The notes: generated by a model not told the origin, from the sequence alone. Numbered from the stretch's first letter, positions 24,269-33,337 are shown. The stretch is 64,000 nucleotides of DNA from an uncultured Amylibacter sp. (GCA_959347425.1 OY365741.1:1760501-1824500), one strand, 5' to 3'. Made by a program: numbers and translations.

Positions 24269-25359
24269 TCGCTTTCACCCCCAGAATCTCCAGAACCCAC
24301 AGGCGCAGCCTCAAACAATTCGCGCGTTTGCTTATCGATGGGGGGCGGGGTTATGCCCAAATGTTGCCAAGCCTTCTGCCCCAATAACCGCCCGCGAGGG
24401 CTCCGCAAAACCAACCCTTGTTGCAGTAAATAAGGCTCTACCACCTCCTCTATCGCGTCACGCGATTCCGACAGAGCCGCCGCGATTGTTTCTATCCCAA
24501 CTGGCCCGCCACCATAGTTTTCCGCCAACAGGGACAAATACCGCCTATCGGCACTATCCAACCCCAAGGCATCCACGTTCAGACGGCGCAAGGCGTAATC
24601 CGCCACGGCTTGGGTAATGATGGTGTCGTTTTGCACGGTGGCGAAATCAATGACTCGGCGCAATAACCGCTCGGCAATTCGTGGCGTTCCCCGCGCCCGC
24701 CGTGCGATTTCCTTTGCCCCATCGGCGGCAATGGGATAGTTCAGCAACCCAGCCGCACGGGTCACTATTCGGCACAAATCCGCCTGTCCGTAAAATTCCA
24801 ACCGCACGGGAATGCCAAACCTATCACGCAGAGGCGTGGTCAAAAGCCCCAGCCGAGTCGTCGCCCCAACCAGTGTAAAACGATGTAAATCAATCCGTAC
24901 CGACCGAGCGGCGGGGCCTTCGCCTATGACTAAATCCAGTTCAAAATCCTCCAACGCTGGGTATAGGATTTCCTCGACAATCGGGTTTAGCCGATGGATT
25001 TCATCAATAAACAAAACATCCCCTTGTTCAAGGTTTGTTAATATCGCCGCCAAATCGCCCGCCTTTGCCAAAACGGGGCCAGAGGTGATGCGAAAGCTCA
25101 CCCCCAATTCCTTTGCTATTATTTGCGAAAGGGTGGTTTTGCCCAATCCTGGTGGTCCGTAAAACAGCACGTGGTCCATTGATTCGCCGCGTTTGCGGGC
25201 GGATTCGATAAAAACGCTGAGGTTGGAACAGGCATCATCCTGCCCGATAAAATCCGCCAGAGTCTGCGGGCGCAACAGGCTGTCTTGGGCTGGTGGACTG
25301 GCGTGTTCGTCCTGCGTCTTTTCAGGCTTTAGGATGGGGTCTTTTGGGTCGGTTTTCAT
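24265..25359 (-). CDS. ruvB: Holliday junction branch migration helicase RuvB
   Basis: A 364-residue AAA+ ATPase that, as hexamers on RuvA, drives branch migration. It has [11 protein letters not shown] (about 29), Walker [11 protein letters not shown] (about 70), Walker [10 protein letters not shown] (about 115), the sensor region [19 protein letters not shown] (about 164-182) and the C-terminal winged helix with [14 protein letters not shown]. It is slightly longer than E. coli RuvB because of an N-terminal extension and a Ser/Gly/Glu tail. It lies downstream of ruvA by 14 bases. Confidence 0.96.
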   Translation of the reverse strand: MKTDPKDPILKPEKTQDEHASPPAQDSLLRPQTLADFIGQDDACSNLSVFIESARKRGESMDHVLFYGPPGLGKTTLSQIIAKELGVSFRITSGPVLAKAGDLAAILTNLEQGDVLFIDEIHRLNPIVEEILYPALEDFELDLVIGEGPAARSVRIDLHRFTLVGATTRLGLLTTPLRDRFGIPVRLEFYGQADLCRIVTRAAGLLNYPIAADGAKEIARRARGTPRIAERLLRRVIDFATVQNDTIITQAVADYALRRLNVDALGLDSADRRYLSLLAENYGGGPVGIETIAAALSESRDAIEEVVEPYLLQQGLVLRSPRGRLLGQKAWQHLGITPPPIDKQTRELFEAAPVGSGDSGGESE

Positions 25360-25373
25360 CGGTTTTACTACTT

Positions 25374-26072
25374 TTATTCATTCTTACTAGATAGGATTTT
25401 CAGGGTCAGTTTAATCAAATCTTGGGCGGTTTTAATATCCGTATCGGTGGTATCCAACGCCATCATAATGGCTTGGGCGGCATCGCCTTGACTGTATCCT
25501 AGATTAACCAAAGCGGACATACTATCGGCCTTAATCTGGCTTAAACTATTGCCCAAATCTTGCTTGGGGGCGGGGGCGGACTCCTCCACCAACACATCAT
25601 CGCTGTTATTGGCAGGATTATCGGCGGGAGCGGGCATATCGCTCGGCTCTGGCATCGCCCGCGCCATCAGCGCAGGTGCTTTATCCTTTAATTCCGTGGC
25701 AATCCTTTGCGCCAATTTCGGCCCCACGCCAGAGGCAGATTTTAACGCGGTACTATCGCCGAGGGTCAGGGCGCGGCCAACACCCTCCACCCCCAAGGCG
25801 GACACAATCGCAAGCGCCGCCTTCGCCCCAACCCCCTGCACAGTCATCAGCAATTTGTGCCATTGAAGCTCTGCCACGGTTAAAAATCCAAACAACTGCA
25901 AGTTATCCTCGCGCACGATTAAATCGGTATAAAGCGCGGTCATCCCGCCAGTATTAGGCAACCGAGCCAGCGTATAATCGGCGCAATAAACCAAATAGCC
26001 AACACCATTCACATCAATCAAAACATAGTCTTTTGCCGTGTAATCCACGCGCCCGCGTATTTTGCCAATCAT
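25374..26072 (-). CDS. ruvA: Holliday junction DNA helicase subunit RuvA
   Basis: A 232-residue tetrameric junction-binding protein. The OB fold opens with [10 protein letters not shown] (1-10) and ends around LFGFLT; two helix-hairpin-helix motifs follow ([21 protein letters not shown] and [22 protein letters not shown]). An acidic/Pro/Ala linker (about 140-175) leads to domain III ([24 protein letters not shown]), which contacts RuvB. It lies between ruvC and ruvB, the usual operon order. Confidence 0.95.
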   Translation of the reverse strand: MIGKIRGRVDYTAKDYVLIDVNGVGYLVYCADYTLARLPNTGGMTALYTDLIVREDNLQLFGFLTVAELQWHKLLMTVQGVGAKAALAIVSALGVEGVGRALTLGDSTALKSASGVGPKLAQRIATELKDKAPALMARAMPEPSDMPAPADNPANNSDDVLVEESAPAPKQDLGNSLSQIKADSMSALVNLGYSQGDAAQAIMMALDTTDTDIKTAQDLIKLTLKILSSKNE

Positions 26073-26082
26073 TTTATTATTC

Positions 26083-26619
26083 CTATTTTATGGTCGCAAG
26101 ACGGGGTGTATATTTCGCATCAGCACGGGCTATCCGCTCGGATAATCGGCTATCCGCACCGCTATGCTGGGCGTGGCACAGGGCAATCGCCAAAGCATCC
26201 GCCGCATCTGCCGAGTCTATCGCAATCGCGCCAAGTCGTATGCGCACCATGTGGGTGACTTGAGTTTTGTCGGCATGCCCCACGCCTACGACCGCTTTTT
26301 TAATGGAATTGGGGGCGTATTCGCCCACCGCCAGCCCGAATTGCGCGGGGACTAACAGGCAAATCGCCCGTGCCTGCCCTAGTTTCAAAGTCGCCGCCCC
26401 GTCTTTATTCACAAAGGTTTGCTCCACCGCCGCGCTGTTTGGGCGGTGCTCGGTGAAAACGGCGGTTAATTGCTCGTGCAAAGACAACAGCCTTGCGGAC
26501 AAATCCTCCCCCACAGACGCACAGGCTCCATTGGCGATATGATGGGTTTTAGAGCCAACAGTCTCAATAACCCCCCAGCCCATTTTGCGCAGACCTGGGT
26601 CAATTCCTATGATTCGCAT
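26083..26619 (-). CDS. ruvC: Crossover junction endodeoxyribonuclease RuvC
   Basis: A 178-residue Holliday-junction resolvase. The RNase H-like acidic residues are present: D7 in [17 protein letters not shown] in [11 protein letters not shown] (about 67), and the late D residues in [15 protein letters not shown] (about 138-145). ATG 26619 follows AAAGGACACATA and matches family starts; a longer frame to 26700 is unlikely. First gene of ruvCAB; the promoter lies in the 240 bases before the divergent DUF1127 gene. Confidence 0.95.
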   Translation of the reverse strand: MRIIGIDPGLRKMGWGVIETVGSKTHHIANGACASVGEDLSARLLSLHEQLTAVFTEHRPNSAAVEQTFVNKDGAATLKLGQARAICLLVPAQFGLAVGEYAPNSIKKAVVGVGHADKTQVTHMVRIRLGAIAIDSADAADALAIALCHAQHSGADSRLSERIARADAKYTPRLATIK

Positions 26620-26859
26620 TATGTGTCCTTTGGGGTTTTGTGCGGGGTTTTTGTGCGTTCGGTTTCGTATAGCGTTTCGCATAGCATAGCGTAAAGACAC
26701 CCCAAATGCAAAGAGCCAATTTTAATCGTATTTTAAGCTATGCCAAACACGCAATTCGGGATTGCAAAACTATCTGTTGTGGGGGGCGGGGGAAGTGTCT
26801 ATATGGGGGGTATGGGATTGATACCCATCACGAATAACCAAACTTAAAGGAACAAAACA
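26620..26859. other. Divergent region, ruvC / DUF1127 gene
   Basis: A 240-base gap with G-rich tracts. Near 26808-26826, GGGTAT and ATACCC form a small hairpin or operator about 35 bases upstream of the DUF1127 start. I see no RNA gene or confident promoter. Confidence 0.4.
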
Positions 26860-27078
26860 ATGGCTATCCAAACAAACCTAAACTCCGCACCCTTTGTTGC
26901 AATGACTCTGTCACAGAGTTTCAGCTTTCTTGAGACTGTGAAAGTCGCCGTGGCAAACTGGCGTGCGCGCAATGAAACCCATAAAGAATTGAGCCGCCTG
27001 TCGGCACGGGAACTGGCCGATATCGGTATTTGTTATGCTGATATTCCGCGGATTTGCCGTGATGCCCGTGCGAAGTAG
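26860..27078 (+). CDS. DUF1127 (YjiS-like) small protein
   Basis: A 72-residue protein whose C-terminal half is a DUF1127 domain: WRARNETHKELSRLSARELADIGICYADIPRI. In alphaproteobacteria such proteins bind RNA and affect phosphate and carbon metabolism and sRNA maturation, and many respond to stress. The ribosome site AAAGGA is strong. A rho-independent terminator follows 52 bases after the stop, so it is monocistronic. The N-terminal 30 residues are Ser/Phe-rich with no known motif. Confidence 0.9.
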   Translation: MAIQTNLNSAPFVAMTLSQSFSFLETVKVAVANWRARNETHKELSRLSARELADIGICYADIPRICRDARAK

Positions 27079-27129
27079 TTTTTCTGTAAAGAAAAGCTCC
27101 TCGTAAGGCTTTTAAAAGTTTCTCCCTTA

Positions 27130-27170
27130 AAAGGGCGTGTGTCTGCGGATACGCGCCCTTTTTTGTTTTT
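27130..27170 (+). terminator. Rho-independent terminator of the DUF1127 gene
   Basis: A 13-bp stem (AAGGGCGTGTGTC pairing with GATACGCGCCCTT, including G-T pairs) with a TGCG loop is followed by TTTTTTGTTTTTTTG. Confidence 0.9.
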
Positions 27171-27232
27171 TTGTTTTTTTGTGCATGGTTGCATGTTCGC
27201 CCGATAAGTGTGATATAAGGGGTAAAGACAAT

Positions 27233-28144
27233 ATGGAAAACACTATGATAAACAGAATCATTCCTTTAATAATCCTTTTGGTTGTGGGGTGTGCGCCAGC
27301 ATTTACCCATACCACTTCTTATGTTCTTAATACAAACCCCCAAGGGGCTACTATTGTATGCGATGGGACAGACAGGGGTTATTCACCAATTATTTCTAAA
27401 AGAAAAAATATTGACCTTATCGGTGAAAATCGTGCACCCACTGATGAAGAAACAAAAGAAGCTATACAAAACACATTCGCAGTGCATAGTGCATTAATGT
27501 TTGATAAAAATATAGACCTCACCGCCGAAGCAGATAAGGGTGTGGCACATAGCATAGAACAAATAAAAAAGGGTCTTGAACTCATGAAAATCATAAATGG
27601 TGAATTAAAAATTGGTGAAAATAAATTTTATACTGATGAAGCAGTGATGAAAATCATAAAAGCAGGACATAAAGCAGGAGATAAAGAAACCATAGACATA
27701 GAAAAATGGTTGGAAACTGTAAAAATTACACGTGGTGAAGTAAAGGTTGGTGAAAGTAAAATTTTCACCGACGAAGAAATACTAACGATAATAGAACAGG
27801 TAAAAGATATAAAAAACAATTATTACATAGGGGATTGTACTGCCTATTGGAGCAGTGGGGTTAGTAAGAAATACCCTTATTCTTTTGCTCCTCCTTACAA
27901 GTACGCGGGCAATGGGATATTCATATATACACTTCAAAGACCTGAGGGCGAGGGTTATTCGCAAGATGCAGAGTTTGCATTAAAAGTTCAGCAGCTCAAG
28001 CAAAATCAGCAAACCGCCGAAATCAACGCTCTAATAGCAATACGTTCAACCGAAGCTCAAGAACGCTCCGCCAGAGCCCAAGAACGTCAAAACACTAAAT
28101 CCACGACTTGTTATACCAATCTTGGCATAACCACCTGCTATTAG
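27233..28144 (+). CDS. AT-rich lipoprotein with PEGA-like segment and internal repeat
   Basis: A lipoprotein of 303 residues. The lipobox is LVVGC (cysteine about residue 20). Right after it NTNPQGATIVCDGTDRGYSPI resembles the first half of a PEGA domain. Residues about 55-200 are a charged insert holding two related blocks: INGELKIGENKFYTDEAVMK and TRGEVKVGESKIFTDEEILT. The end (YIYTLQRPEGEGYSQDAEF-like, then QLKQNQQTAEINAL and an Arg/Gln helix) resembles proteobacterial lipoproteins in which the PEGA half-domains are adjacent. ATG 27233 is chosen because AAGGGG precedes it; ATG 27245 is an alternative. A frame from 27137 would translate the upstream terminator and is not credible. Composition is clearly AT-richer than neighbours. 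Function unknown. Confidence 0.7.
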   Translation: MENTMINRIIPLIILLVVGCAPAFTHTTSYVLNTNPQGATIVCDGTDRGYSPIISKRKNIDLIGENRAPTDEETKEAIQNTFAVHSALMFDKNIDLTAEADKGVAHSIEQIKKGLELMKIINGELKIGENKFYTDEAVMKIIKAGHKAGDKETIDIEKWLETVKITRGEVKVGESKIFTDEEILTIIEQVKDIKNNYYIGDCTAYWSSGVSKKYPYSFAPPYKYAGNGIFIYTLQRPEGEGYSQDAEFALKVQQLKQNQQTAEINALIAIRSTEAQERSARAQERQNTKSTTCYTNLGITTCY

Positions 28145-28229
28145 CAAAAACATGTTTATTCGGCAGTTTTTAGATATTATTAACTAAATTACGATACATC
28201 GTGCGTCATAACCAAACACAAAAAAACAA

Positions 28230-28248
28230 AGGCATATTTAATATGCCT
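28230..28248 (+). other. Hairpin GGCATAT-TTA-ATATGCC in the leader of the 77-residue gene
   Basis: A 7-bp perfect stem lies 24 bases upstream of the next start codon and is followed by an A-rich tract. It could be an attenuator or operator. The role is unproven. Confidence 0.35.
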
Positions 28249-28271
28249 AAACAAAAAAAGGAGACATTAAC

Positions 28272-28505
28272 ATGTCAAAACAAATTATCAACCACCATAA
28301 CCTGTCTGATGACGAATTTACATATTTATGGGATATGGAAAAGCGTTACGGCTTTGAAAGACCCCATACTCCGTTGTCTGATGATGATAGGGTTACTTGT
28401 AATAGCCTGACGAATCATGGCGTATTTTCTAAAAATGCGGACGGGTTTTATACATTAACACAAGCGGGCAAAGACATGCTAGATGCGTCCGAAAATACGC
28501 AATAA
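28272..28505 (+). CDS. Small hypothetical protein, AT-rich
   Basis: A 77-residue protein with the strong ribosome site AAAGGAGA. It is acidic in its first half (NLSDDEFTYLWDMEKRYGF, PLSDDDRVTCNSLTNHGVF) and ends GFYTLTQAGKDML. The pattern 'L...G.....GFYTLTxxGxxxL' resembles the recognition helix and wing of a small winged-helix domain, but I cannot assign a family. AT-richer than the flanking rpsD, like the lipoprotein upstream; both may have entered together. Confidence 0.6.
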   Translation: MSKQIINHHNLSDDEFTYLWDMEKRYGFERPHTPLSDDDRVTCNSLTNHGVFSKNADGFYTLTQAGKDMLDASENTQ

Positions 28506-28666
28506 ATCTGCTATAACTCTAAAAAACCGCTTGACTCCTGCTAATATATCGCTAAACGGGCAGAAGTTATCCGTAAAAGATAGCAAAAAACAAAAAAATG
28601 GTGTTTGTGGCCCTAGCAATAGGATGCCTGTCGCTCTGCGCAAATCAGCAAAGAGAGAGGAAAGCA

Positions 28667-28685
28667 CCTTTCATAACTTGAAAGG
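28667..28685 (+). promoter_or_regulatory. Hairpin covering the rpsD ribosome-binding site
   Basis: CCTTTCA (28667-28673) pairs perfectly with TGAAAGG (28679-28685) around a 5-base loop. The right arm contains the AAAGG Shine-Dalgarno of rpsD, whose GTG start is at 28694. Pairing would hide the ribosome site. S4 is a known translational autoregulator in other bacteria, so a control role is plausible. Confidence 0.5.
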
Positions 28686-28693
28686 AACCAGCC

Positions 28694-29314
28694 GTGACGA
28701 AACGTACCGCTGCCAAATATAAAATCGATCGCCGTATGGGCGAAAACATTTGGGGTCGCCCCAAATCCCCCTTTAACCGCAGAAGCTATGCCCCTGGGCA
28801 ACACGGCCAAGCGCGCAAGCAAAAGCTGTCCGATTTCGGCGTGCAGTTAAGGGCGAAACAAAAGCTAAAAGGCTATTACGGTGATTTAACCGAAAAACAA
28901 TTCCGCCGTACTTTTACCGAGGCTGGTCGCATTAACGGCGATACTGGTGAAAATCTGGTCGGGCTGTTGGAACGGCGTTTGGATGCCGTGTGTTATCGCG
29001 CTAAATTCATCCCAACCATCTTTGCCGCGCGGCAATTTGTTAATCATGGGCATGTTATGGTCAATGGCAAAAAGGTTAATATCCCGTCGTATCGCGTGAA
29101 AGAGGGCGATGTGATTGAGGTGCGGGAGCGGTCTAAATCCATGTCGCTGATTGCCGAGGCTATTGTTCTGGCGGAACGCGATGTCCCCGATTATATTGAT
29201 GTTGATCATTCCAAACTCCGTGCCAAATTCCTGCGGATGCCCAGCCTGTCTGACGTGCCGTATCCGGTGATGATGGAGCCAAATCTGGTCGTGGAGTATT
29301 ATGCTAAAAACTAG
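28694..29314 (+). CDS. rpsD: 30S ribosomal protein S4
   Basis: A 206-residue primary rRNA-binding protein that nucleates 30S body assembly. The N-terminus ([21 protein letters not shown]) and the [13 protein letters not shown] segment are typical of alphaproteobacterial S4. The S4 RNA-binding domain spans about 95-160 ([47 protein letters not shown]). The start is GTG with AAAGGAACC upstream. It is unlinked to other ribosomal genes here, as is common in this class. The stop codon lies within a hairpin that leads into the MATE gene. Confidence 0.97.
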   Translation: MTKRTAAKYKIDRRMGENIWGRPKSPFNRRSYAPGQHGQARKQKLSDFGVQLRAKQKLKGYYGDLTEKQFRRTFTEAGRINGDTGENLVGLLERRLDAVCYRAKFIPTIFAARQFVNHGHVMVNGKKVNIPSYRVKEGDVIEVRERSKSMSLIAEAIVLAERDVPDYIDVDHSKLRAKFLRMPSLSDVPYPVMMEPNLVVEYYAKN

Positions 29315-29320
29315 CATAAT
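29298..29320 (+). other. Hairpin ATTATGCTA-AAAAC-TAGCATAAT at the rpsD stop
   Basis: A perfect 9-bp stem spans the last codons and TAG stop of rpsD and ends just before the TAAGGA ribosome site of the MATE gene. There is no T-run, so it is not a classic terminator; it may protect the rpsD 3' end or reduce readthrough translation. Confidence 0.45.
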
Positions 29321-29333
29321 GTAAGGACACCCA

Positions 29334-30650
29334 ATGAAACAAGAGGCGCGTTTTCTAACCGGCTCTACCATGCGCCATGTTATCGTTATGACGATGACGG
29401 GGATGATTGGGTTGACCTTTTTATTCCTTGTCGATGCGGTGACGTTATTTTGGGTCTCGCAATTAAATCGCGAAGTCCTGATGGCGGCGATGGGCTATGC
29501 TTGGACGGTGCAGTTTTTCACCATTTCGGCGAGTGTCGGCTTAATGATAGCAACCTTGGCGATGGTCTCAAAATCCATAGGGCGCAAGCGATTCGTGCTG
29601 GCGCGAAAGCAAGCCACGGTTGGGGTTGTGGCGACCTGCGCTTTCCTGTGTATAGTAGCGGTGTTTTTATCGGTATTTCGCACGGAATCCCTGATGATTA
29701 TAGGGGCGACGGGTGAGAGCCTGGCCCTTGCCACGCGGTTTCTGGCGATTTCCATCCCGTCCCTGCCGATTATGGGGCTGGGGATGGCAAGCTCCGCGAT
29801 TCTGCGGGCAGAAGGCGATGGAGTGAAAGCCATGTATATCACCATTTTTTCTGGTATAGTCGCCCTGTTCATTGACCCGTTTTTGATATTTACCCTGAAT
29901 TTGGGGCTGGATGGGGCGGCGTTGGGTGTTGTTATCGCGCGGGTTGCTTCTACGATGCTTGCCCTTTGGATGGTGATTTATCAAAAAAACCTGCTGGCGT
30001 GGATTAATTTGCAGGATTTGCGCCGTCATATCCGCCCGTTTGTTATCATAGCTATCCCTGCGTTAATGACCCAAATGGCGAGTCCCTTTGGCAATTTCGT
30101 GATTACTTGGGCGATTTCCGATTACGGAGAATCGGCGGTCGCGGGGTGGGCGGTTTTAAGTCGTTTAACGGTGCTGGCGTTTGGGGGGATATTCGCGCTA
30201 TCGGGGGCGATTGGCGGGATTATCGGGCAGAATTACGGGGCTGGGCGGATTGACCGAGTCCGCACTGCCTATCGCGATGCGCTGATTTTTTCCAGCCTGT
30301 ATGTGCTGGTGGTTTGGATGATTTTAATAAGCATGACGGGGGTGATTAATACCGTGTTTCGCCTGTCCCCCGATGCGCAAGAGGTGGTTTGGGCTTTCAC
30401 CACGATAGGCTCTGCTGGGTTTATTTTCGCGGGGGCGTTGTATGTGTCCAATGCCGCGTTTAATAATATGGGGCGGCCGTTTTATTCCACGATGTTTAAT
30501 TGGATTAAAGATGGGTTACTGATGTGGCCGTTTTGTATGATGGGCAGTGTGTGGCTGATGGCGAATGGCGTTATTTATGGGCAAGCCGTGGCGTTTGTTG
30601 TGGCGGGGTCTCTGTCCGCGTTTGTCGGCTGGCGGTTTATTGGGCGGTAG
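29334..30650 (+). CDS. MATE-family multidrug/cation antiporter
   Basis: A 438-residue inner-membrane exporter with about twelve hydrophobic helices in two halves. Family features include MRHVIVMTMTGMIGLTFLFLVDAVTLFW at the start, GATGESLALATRFLAISIPSLPIMGLGMASSAILRAEGD (about 120-160) and the parallel LSGAIGGIIGQNYGAGRIDRVRTAYRDA in the second half. MATE proteins export organic cations or other compounds using H+ or Na+; the substrate is unknown. The gene starts 20 bases after rpsD and may be partly cotranscribed. Its 3' end abuts repeat R4. Confidence 0.9.
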   Translation: MKQEARFLTGSTMRHVIVMTMTGMIGLTFLFLVDAVTLFWVSQLNREVLMAAMGYAWTVQFFTISASVGLMIATLAMVSKSIGRKRFVLARKQATVGVVATCAFLCIVAVFLSVFRTESLMIIGATGESLALATRFLAISIPSLPIMGLGMASSAILRAEGDGVKAMYITIFSGIVALFIDPFLIFTLNLGLDGAALGVVIARVASTMLALWMVIYQKNLLAWINLQDLRRHIRPFVIIAIPALMTQMASPFGNFVITWAISDYGESAVAGWAVLSRLTVLAFGGIFALSGAIGGIIGQNYGAGRIDRVRTAYRDALIFSSLYVLVVWMILISMTGVINTVFRLSPDAQEVVWAFTTIGSAGFIFAGALYVSNAAFNNMGRPFYSTMFNWIKDGLLMWPFCMMGSVWLMANGVIYGQAVAFVVAGSLSAFVGWRFIGR

Positions 30651-31120
30651 GTTTTTAGCCCTTGCGGGTCTTCGTCATCGCGACATAGGGCAGTTGAACC
30701 TGCCCGCAAATTAAAACAATGAATGCCGACCAGCGTGGTCTTTTGTGCGTAGCCCCCACTTCGTGGGGGCATGCCAAAAGCCCTTTGGTTACAAGATGGT
30801 AATGATTCTATAAATTTACTATCTGGAATAACAAGACGTTAAATTGGATTATTTGCAAAGAATACTTGGGAATTGGTGATGGGTTTGCTCTAAATTTATT
30901 TAGGCTTTGCCTAGATGCTAGAACAGGCTTTAGCCATAAAAACCCGTCCGCCCAAGCCTCGCAGAGGGGTGGGCGGGCGGGAAGCCCGAACGAACGGGGC
31001 TTGCCCCGAAGTGAGGGCGAAACAAAAAACCTCTGCCCTTAACTTCTCATAACCAACCCACAATTCTTAATAACCAATCACTAATAACTAATAACTAACA
31101 ACTAATAACTATTAACACTT
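30651..31120 (+). repeat. Modular intergenic repeat R4
   Basis: A full copy between the MATE and msrA genes. H1 (from 30665) has the nested hairpin GGGCAG-TTGAAC-CTGCCC (30688-30705) inserted in its loop. H2 has the perfect inner stem GCCCCCAC-TTC-GTGGGGGC (30752-30770). The core runs about 30809-30940, the GC-rich hairpin (CCTC-GCA-GAGG) and GGGGC-TT-GCCCC follow to 31020, then AAAAAACCTCTGCCCTTAA and ACTAATA/ACTAACA arrays (31078-31112). Confidence 0.87.
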
Positions 31121-31148
31121 TGCATTTTCCATAAAAACCTCCTATACT
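31119..31148 (+). promoter_or_regulatory. Candidate promoter of msrA
   Basis: TTTGCA (31119-31124) and TATACT (31143-31148) are separated by 18 bases, close to a sigma-70 promoter. The annotated ATG at 31155 is only about 7 bases past the -10, so the transcript would be leaderless or start at the internal ATG 31176. Confidence 0.5.
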
Positions 31149-31154
31149 CCCCCT

Positions 31155-31793
31155 ATGTTAAATAGGATACGCAAAATGCTCTCATCAAACGCCCCAACTG
31201 GTCGCCCTGACCCTATTCCCACCGCACAAACCCATTTTGTTAATGGGCAGAACCTGCACACCCCGCCACAAAACGGCTTGGAACAAGCGATGTTCGGCAT
31301 GGGGTGTTTTTGGGGGGTGGAACGGATATTTTGGCAAACGCAGGGGGTTTTTGTCACTGCCGTTGGCTATTCTGGTGGGCAGACTCCGAACCCCACGTAT
31401 CAAGAGGTTTGCACGGGGCAAACCGCCCATAATGAGGTTGTTTGGCTGACTTATGACCCCAAAATCATTCCCTATTCTGCCCTGTTGCAGGTATTCTGGC
31501 AGGGGCATAATCCCACGCAAGGCATGCGTCAAGGCAATGACCGTGGCACGCAATACCGCTCTGGTATTTATACCTATTCGCCCGTGCAGGAAACCGAGGC
31601 GAAGACCAGCAAAACCATGTATCAAAACGAATTAAACGCGGCGCAACACGGCATGATTACCACCGAAATCCTGCCCGCCGAGCCGTTTTATTACGCCGAG
31701 GATTATCATCAGCAGTATTTGGCGAAAAACCCGGCGGGCTATTGCGGAATAGGCGGGTTGGGCGTGGCATGCCCCTTGCCCGCGCAGGTTTAA
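31155..31793 (+). CDS. msrA: Peptide-methionine (S)-S-oxide reductase
   Basis: A 212-residue repair enzyme that reduces methionine-S-sulfoxide in proteins. The catalytic GMGCFWGVERIF (about 48-59) has the active Cys and is followed by YSGGQTPNPTYQEVCTG, QGMRQGNDRGTQYRSGIY and YHQQYLAKNP. The C-terminal GYCGIGG supplies a resolving Cys. The first 40 residues resemble E. coli-type long MsrA. The start is ATG 31155 or 31176 (MLSSNAP), the latter if transcription begins at the promoter noted above. It is directly followed by prmA. Confidence 0.94.
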   Translation: MLNRIRKMLSSNAPTGRPDPIPTAQTHFVNGQNLHTPPQNGLEQAMFGMGCFWGVERIFWQTQGVFVTAVGYSGGQTPNPTYQEVCTGQTAHNEVVWLTYDPKIIPYSALLQVFWQGHNPTQGMRQGNDRGTQYRSGIYTYSPVQETEAKTSKTMYQNELNAAQHGMITTEILPAEPFYYAEDYHQQYLAKNPAGYCGIGGLGVACPLPAQV

Positions 31794-31794
31794 T

Positions 31795-32655
31795 ATGGTT
31801 TGCTATACCGCCCTGACGGTTTGCCCTGATAAATCGCGGGCGGAGGCTCTGGCGTTGGCTTGCGAGGGTTTGACCCCCGATGGGATTGGCGTGTTTGAAG
31901 TGGAAGACGGCTCGGGTTTGTATGAAGTCGGGTTGTATTTTTCAAATCCCCCAGATGAGGTGGCGTTGTGCCTATTGGCAGCAGTGCATCACGCACAGGA
32001 TTTTGCCGTATCCAAGCTGCCGCAAACCGATTGGGTATCGCATGTGCGCCGTACCCTTGCCCCCGTGCATGTCGGACGGTTTTTCCTATACGGCGGGCAT
32101 GACGCGGATAAAATCCCCCCCGATGTTGTGCCTTTACGGATAGAGGCAGCGATGGCGTTTGGAACAGGGCATCACTATACCACGCAGGGGTGTTTGTCGG
32201 CGTTGGAATGGTTATTTGCGCGGGGCGTTTCGGGCAATAACATCGCCGATATAGGCTGTGGCACGGCAGTTCTGGCTATGGCAGCCGCGCATTTATGGGA
32301 CGGGCGGATTATCGCCAGCGATATTGATGAAATCGCTTTGGAGGTCGCACAGGTTAATATAACGCGGAATGATTTGGGTTTGCGGGTTGATTTGCGCACC
32401 TGCGCGGGGTTTGGCGCGGATTTGCCCGCCCGTGCGCCATACGATTTGATTTTCGCCAATATATTAAAGGGAGCTTTGATTGACCTTGCCCCCGATATGG
32501 CTCGGTTTTGCGCCGTGGGCGGGTTTATCGTGTTATCGGGCGTTTTAACCGAGCAAGCCGATGCCGTAATCGCCTGTTATGGAGCGGTTGGGTTTTCCCT
32601 CTGTCATCATATAAAATTGGCGGATTGGTCGGTTTTGGTTGTTGTTAAAAATTAG
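31795..32655 (+). CDS. prmA: Ribosomal protein L11 methyltransferase
   Basis: A 286-residue AdoMet-dependent enzyme that trimethylates lysines of ribosomal protein L11. The N-terminal substrate domain (about 1-95) is divergent, as is usual. Motifs: EAAMAFGTGHHYTTQGCL (about 117-134), motif I IADIGCGTAVLAMAAAHLW (about 150), SDIDEIALEVAQVN, and FANILKGALIDLAPDMARF (about 218). Its start overlaps the end of msrA (TAATATG), so they form an operon. Confidence 0.92.
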   Translation: MVCYTALTVCPDKSRAEALALACEGLTPDGIGVFEVEDGSGLYEVGLYFSNPPDEVALCLLAAVHHAQDFAVSKLPQTDWVSHVRRTLAPVHVGRFFLYGGHDADKIPPDVVPLRIEAAMAFGTGHHYTTQGCLSALEWLFARGVSGNNIADIGCGTAVLAMAAAHLWDGRIIASDIDEIALEVAQVNITRNDLGLRVDLRTCAGFGADLPARAPYDLIFANILKGALIDLAPDMARFCAVGGFIVLSGVLTEQADAVIACYGAVGFSLCHHIKLADWSVLVVVKN

Positions 32656-32722
32656 GGGTTGCATTATTGCTGGGTTTGTGTTTATTATCAAAGCACCTTT
32701 AATTTAAAAACGGAGACTTCCT

Positions 32723-33337
32723 ATGGCACCCACCAAAAAAACCCCTAGCTATCCCGTGCGTTTGCACATTGATTACCCTGAAAAATTGAACCGCCTTACG
32801 ACCTTTCTGCGGATTCTTTGGATTATTCCAATTTTTGTTATTCAAGCACTGGTTGATGGCTCAATGCTCAGCGATAACGGGATTAACATTGTTTTCGGTC
32901 TTGCCTTTGCCCTTGTTTTAATGATTTTATTTCGGCAAAAATACCCGCGTTGGTGGTTTGATTTTCTGGTGGAATTGATGCGTTTCACGGGGCGCGTTTT
33001 CTCGTATTTGTTTTTGCTGACGGATACATATCCGTCAACAGATGAAAAACAATCGTTTCATTTGGATATAGATTATCCCGATGCTGGGACGGATTTGAAT
33101 CGGTTCTTACCTTTGATTAAATGGATTTTGTTATTGCCACATTATATTGTGATGATGTTTTTGCTTCTGGGATTGATTATTGCGGTGCTGGCAGCGTGGG
33201 TTTGTATTCTTTTCACCGGGGCTTATCCGCGTATTTTGTTTGATTATGTTGTCGGCGTGATGCGCTGGGCTGCGCGGATGCAGGGCTATGCGCTTATGAT
33301 GGTGACCGACCGCTATCCGCCGTTTAGCTTGGAATAG
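32723..33337 (+). CDS. DUF4389 membrane protein
   Basis: A 204-residue inner-membrane protein built from two related halves, each opening with an IDYP motif (RLHIDYPEKLNRLTTFLRIL, about 12-31; LDIDYPDAGTDLNRFLPLIKW, about 113-133) followed by hydrophobic helices, with about four helices in total. This duplicated pattern defines DUF4389, of unknown function. The ribosome site ACGGAGAC is good. The last codons overlap the convergent hydrolase by 14 bases. Confidence 0.85.
   Translation: MAPTKKTPSYPVRLHIDYPEKLNRLTTFLRILWIIPIFVIQALVDGSMLSDNGINIVFGLAFALVLMILFRQKYPRWWFDFLVELMRFTGRVFSYLFLLTDTYPSTDEKQSFHLDIDYPDAGTDLNRFLPLIKWILLLPHYIVMMFLLLGLIIAVLAAWVCILFTGAYPRILFDYVVGVMRWAARMQGYALMMVTDRYPPFSLE

Noticed and set aside
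27137..27232. N-terminal extension of the AT-rich lipoprotein with its own lipoprotein-like signal
   Set aside because: It begins with GTG inside the stem of the DUF1127 terminator and translates the T-run; the ATG at 27233 has a better ribosome site and true lipobox.
30651..31120. Insertion sequence
   Set aside because: No transposase frame, no clear terminal inverted repeats and no target-site duplication could be seen at any copy.
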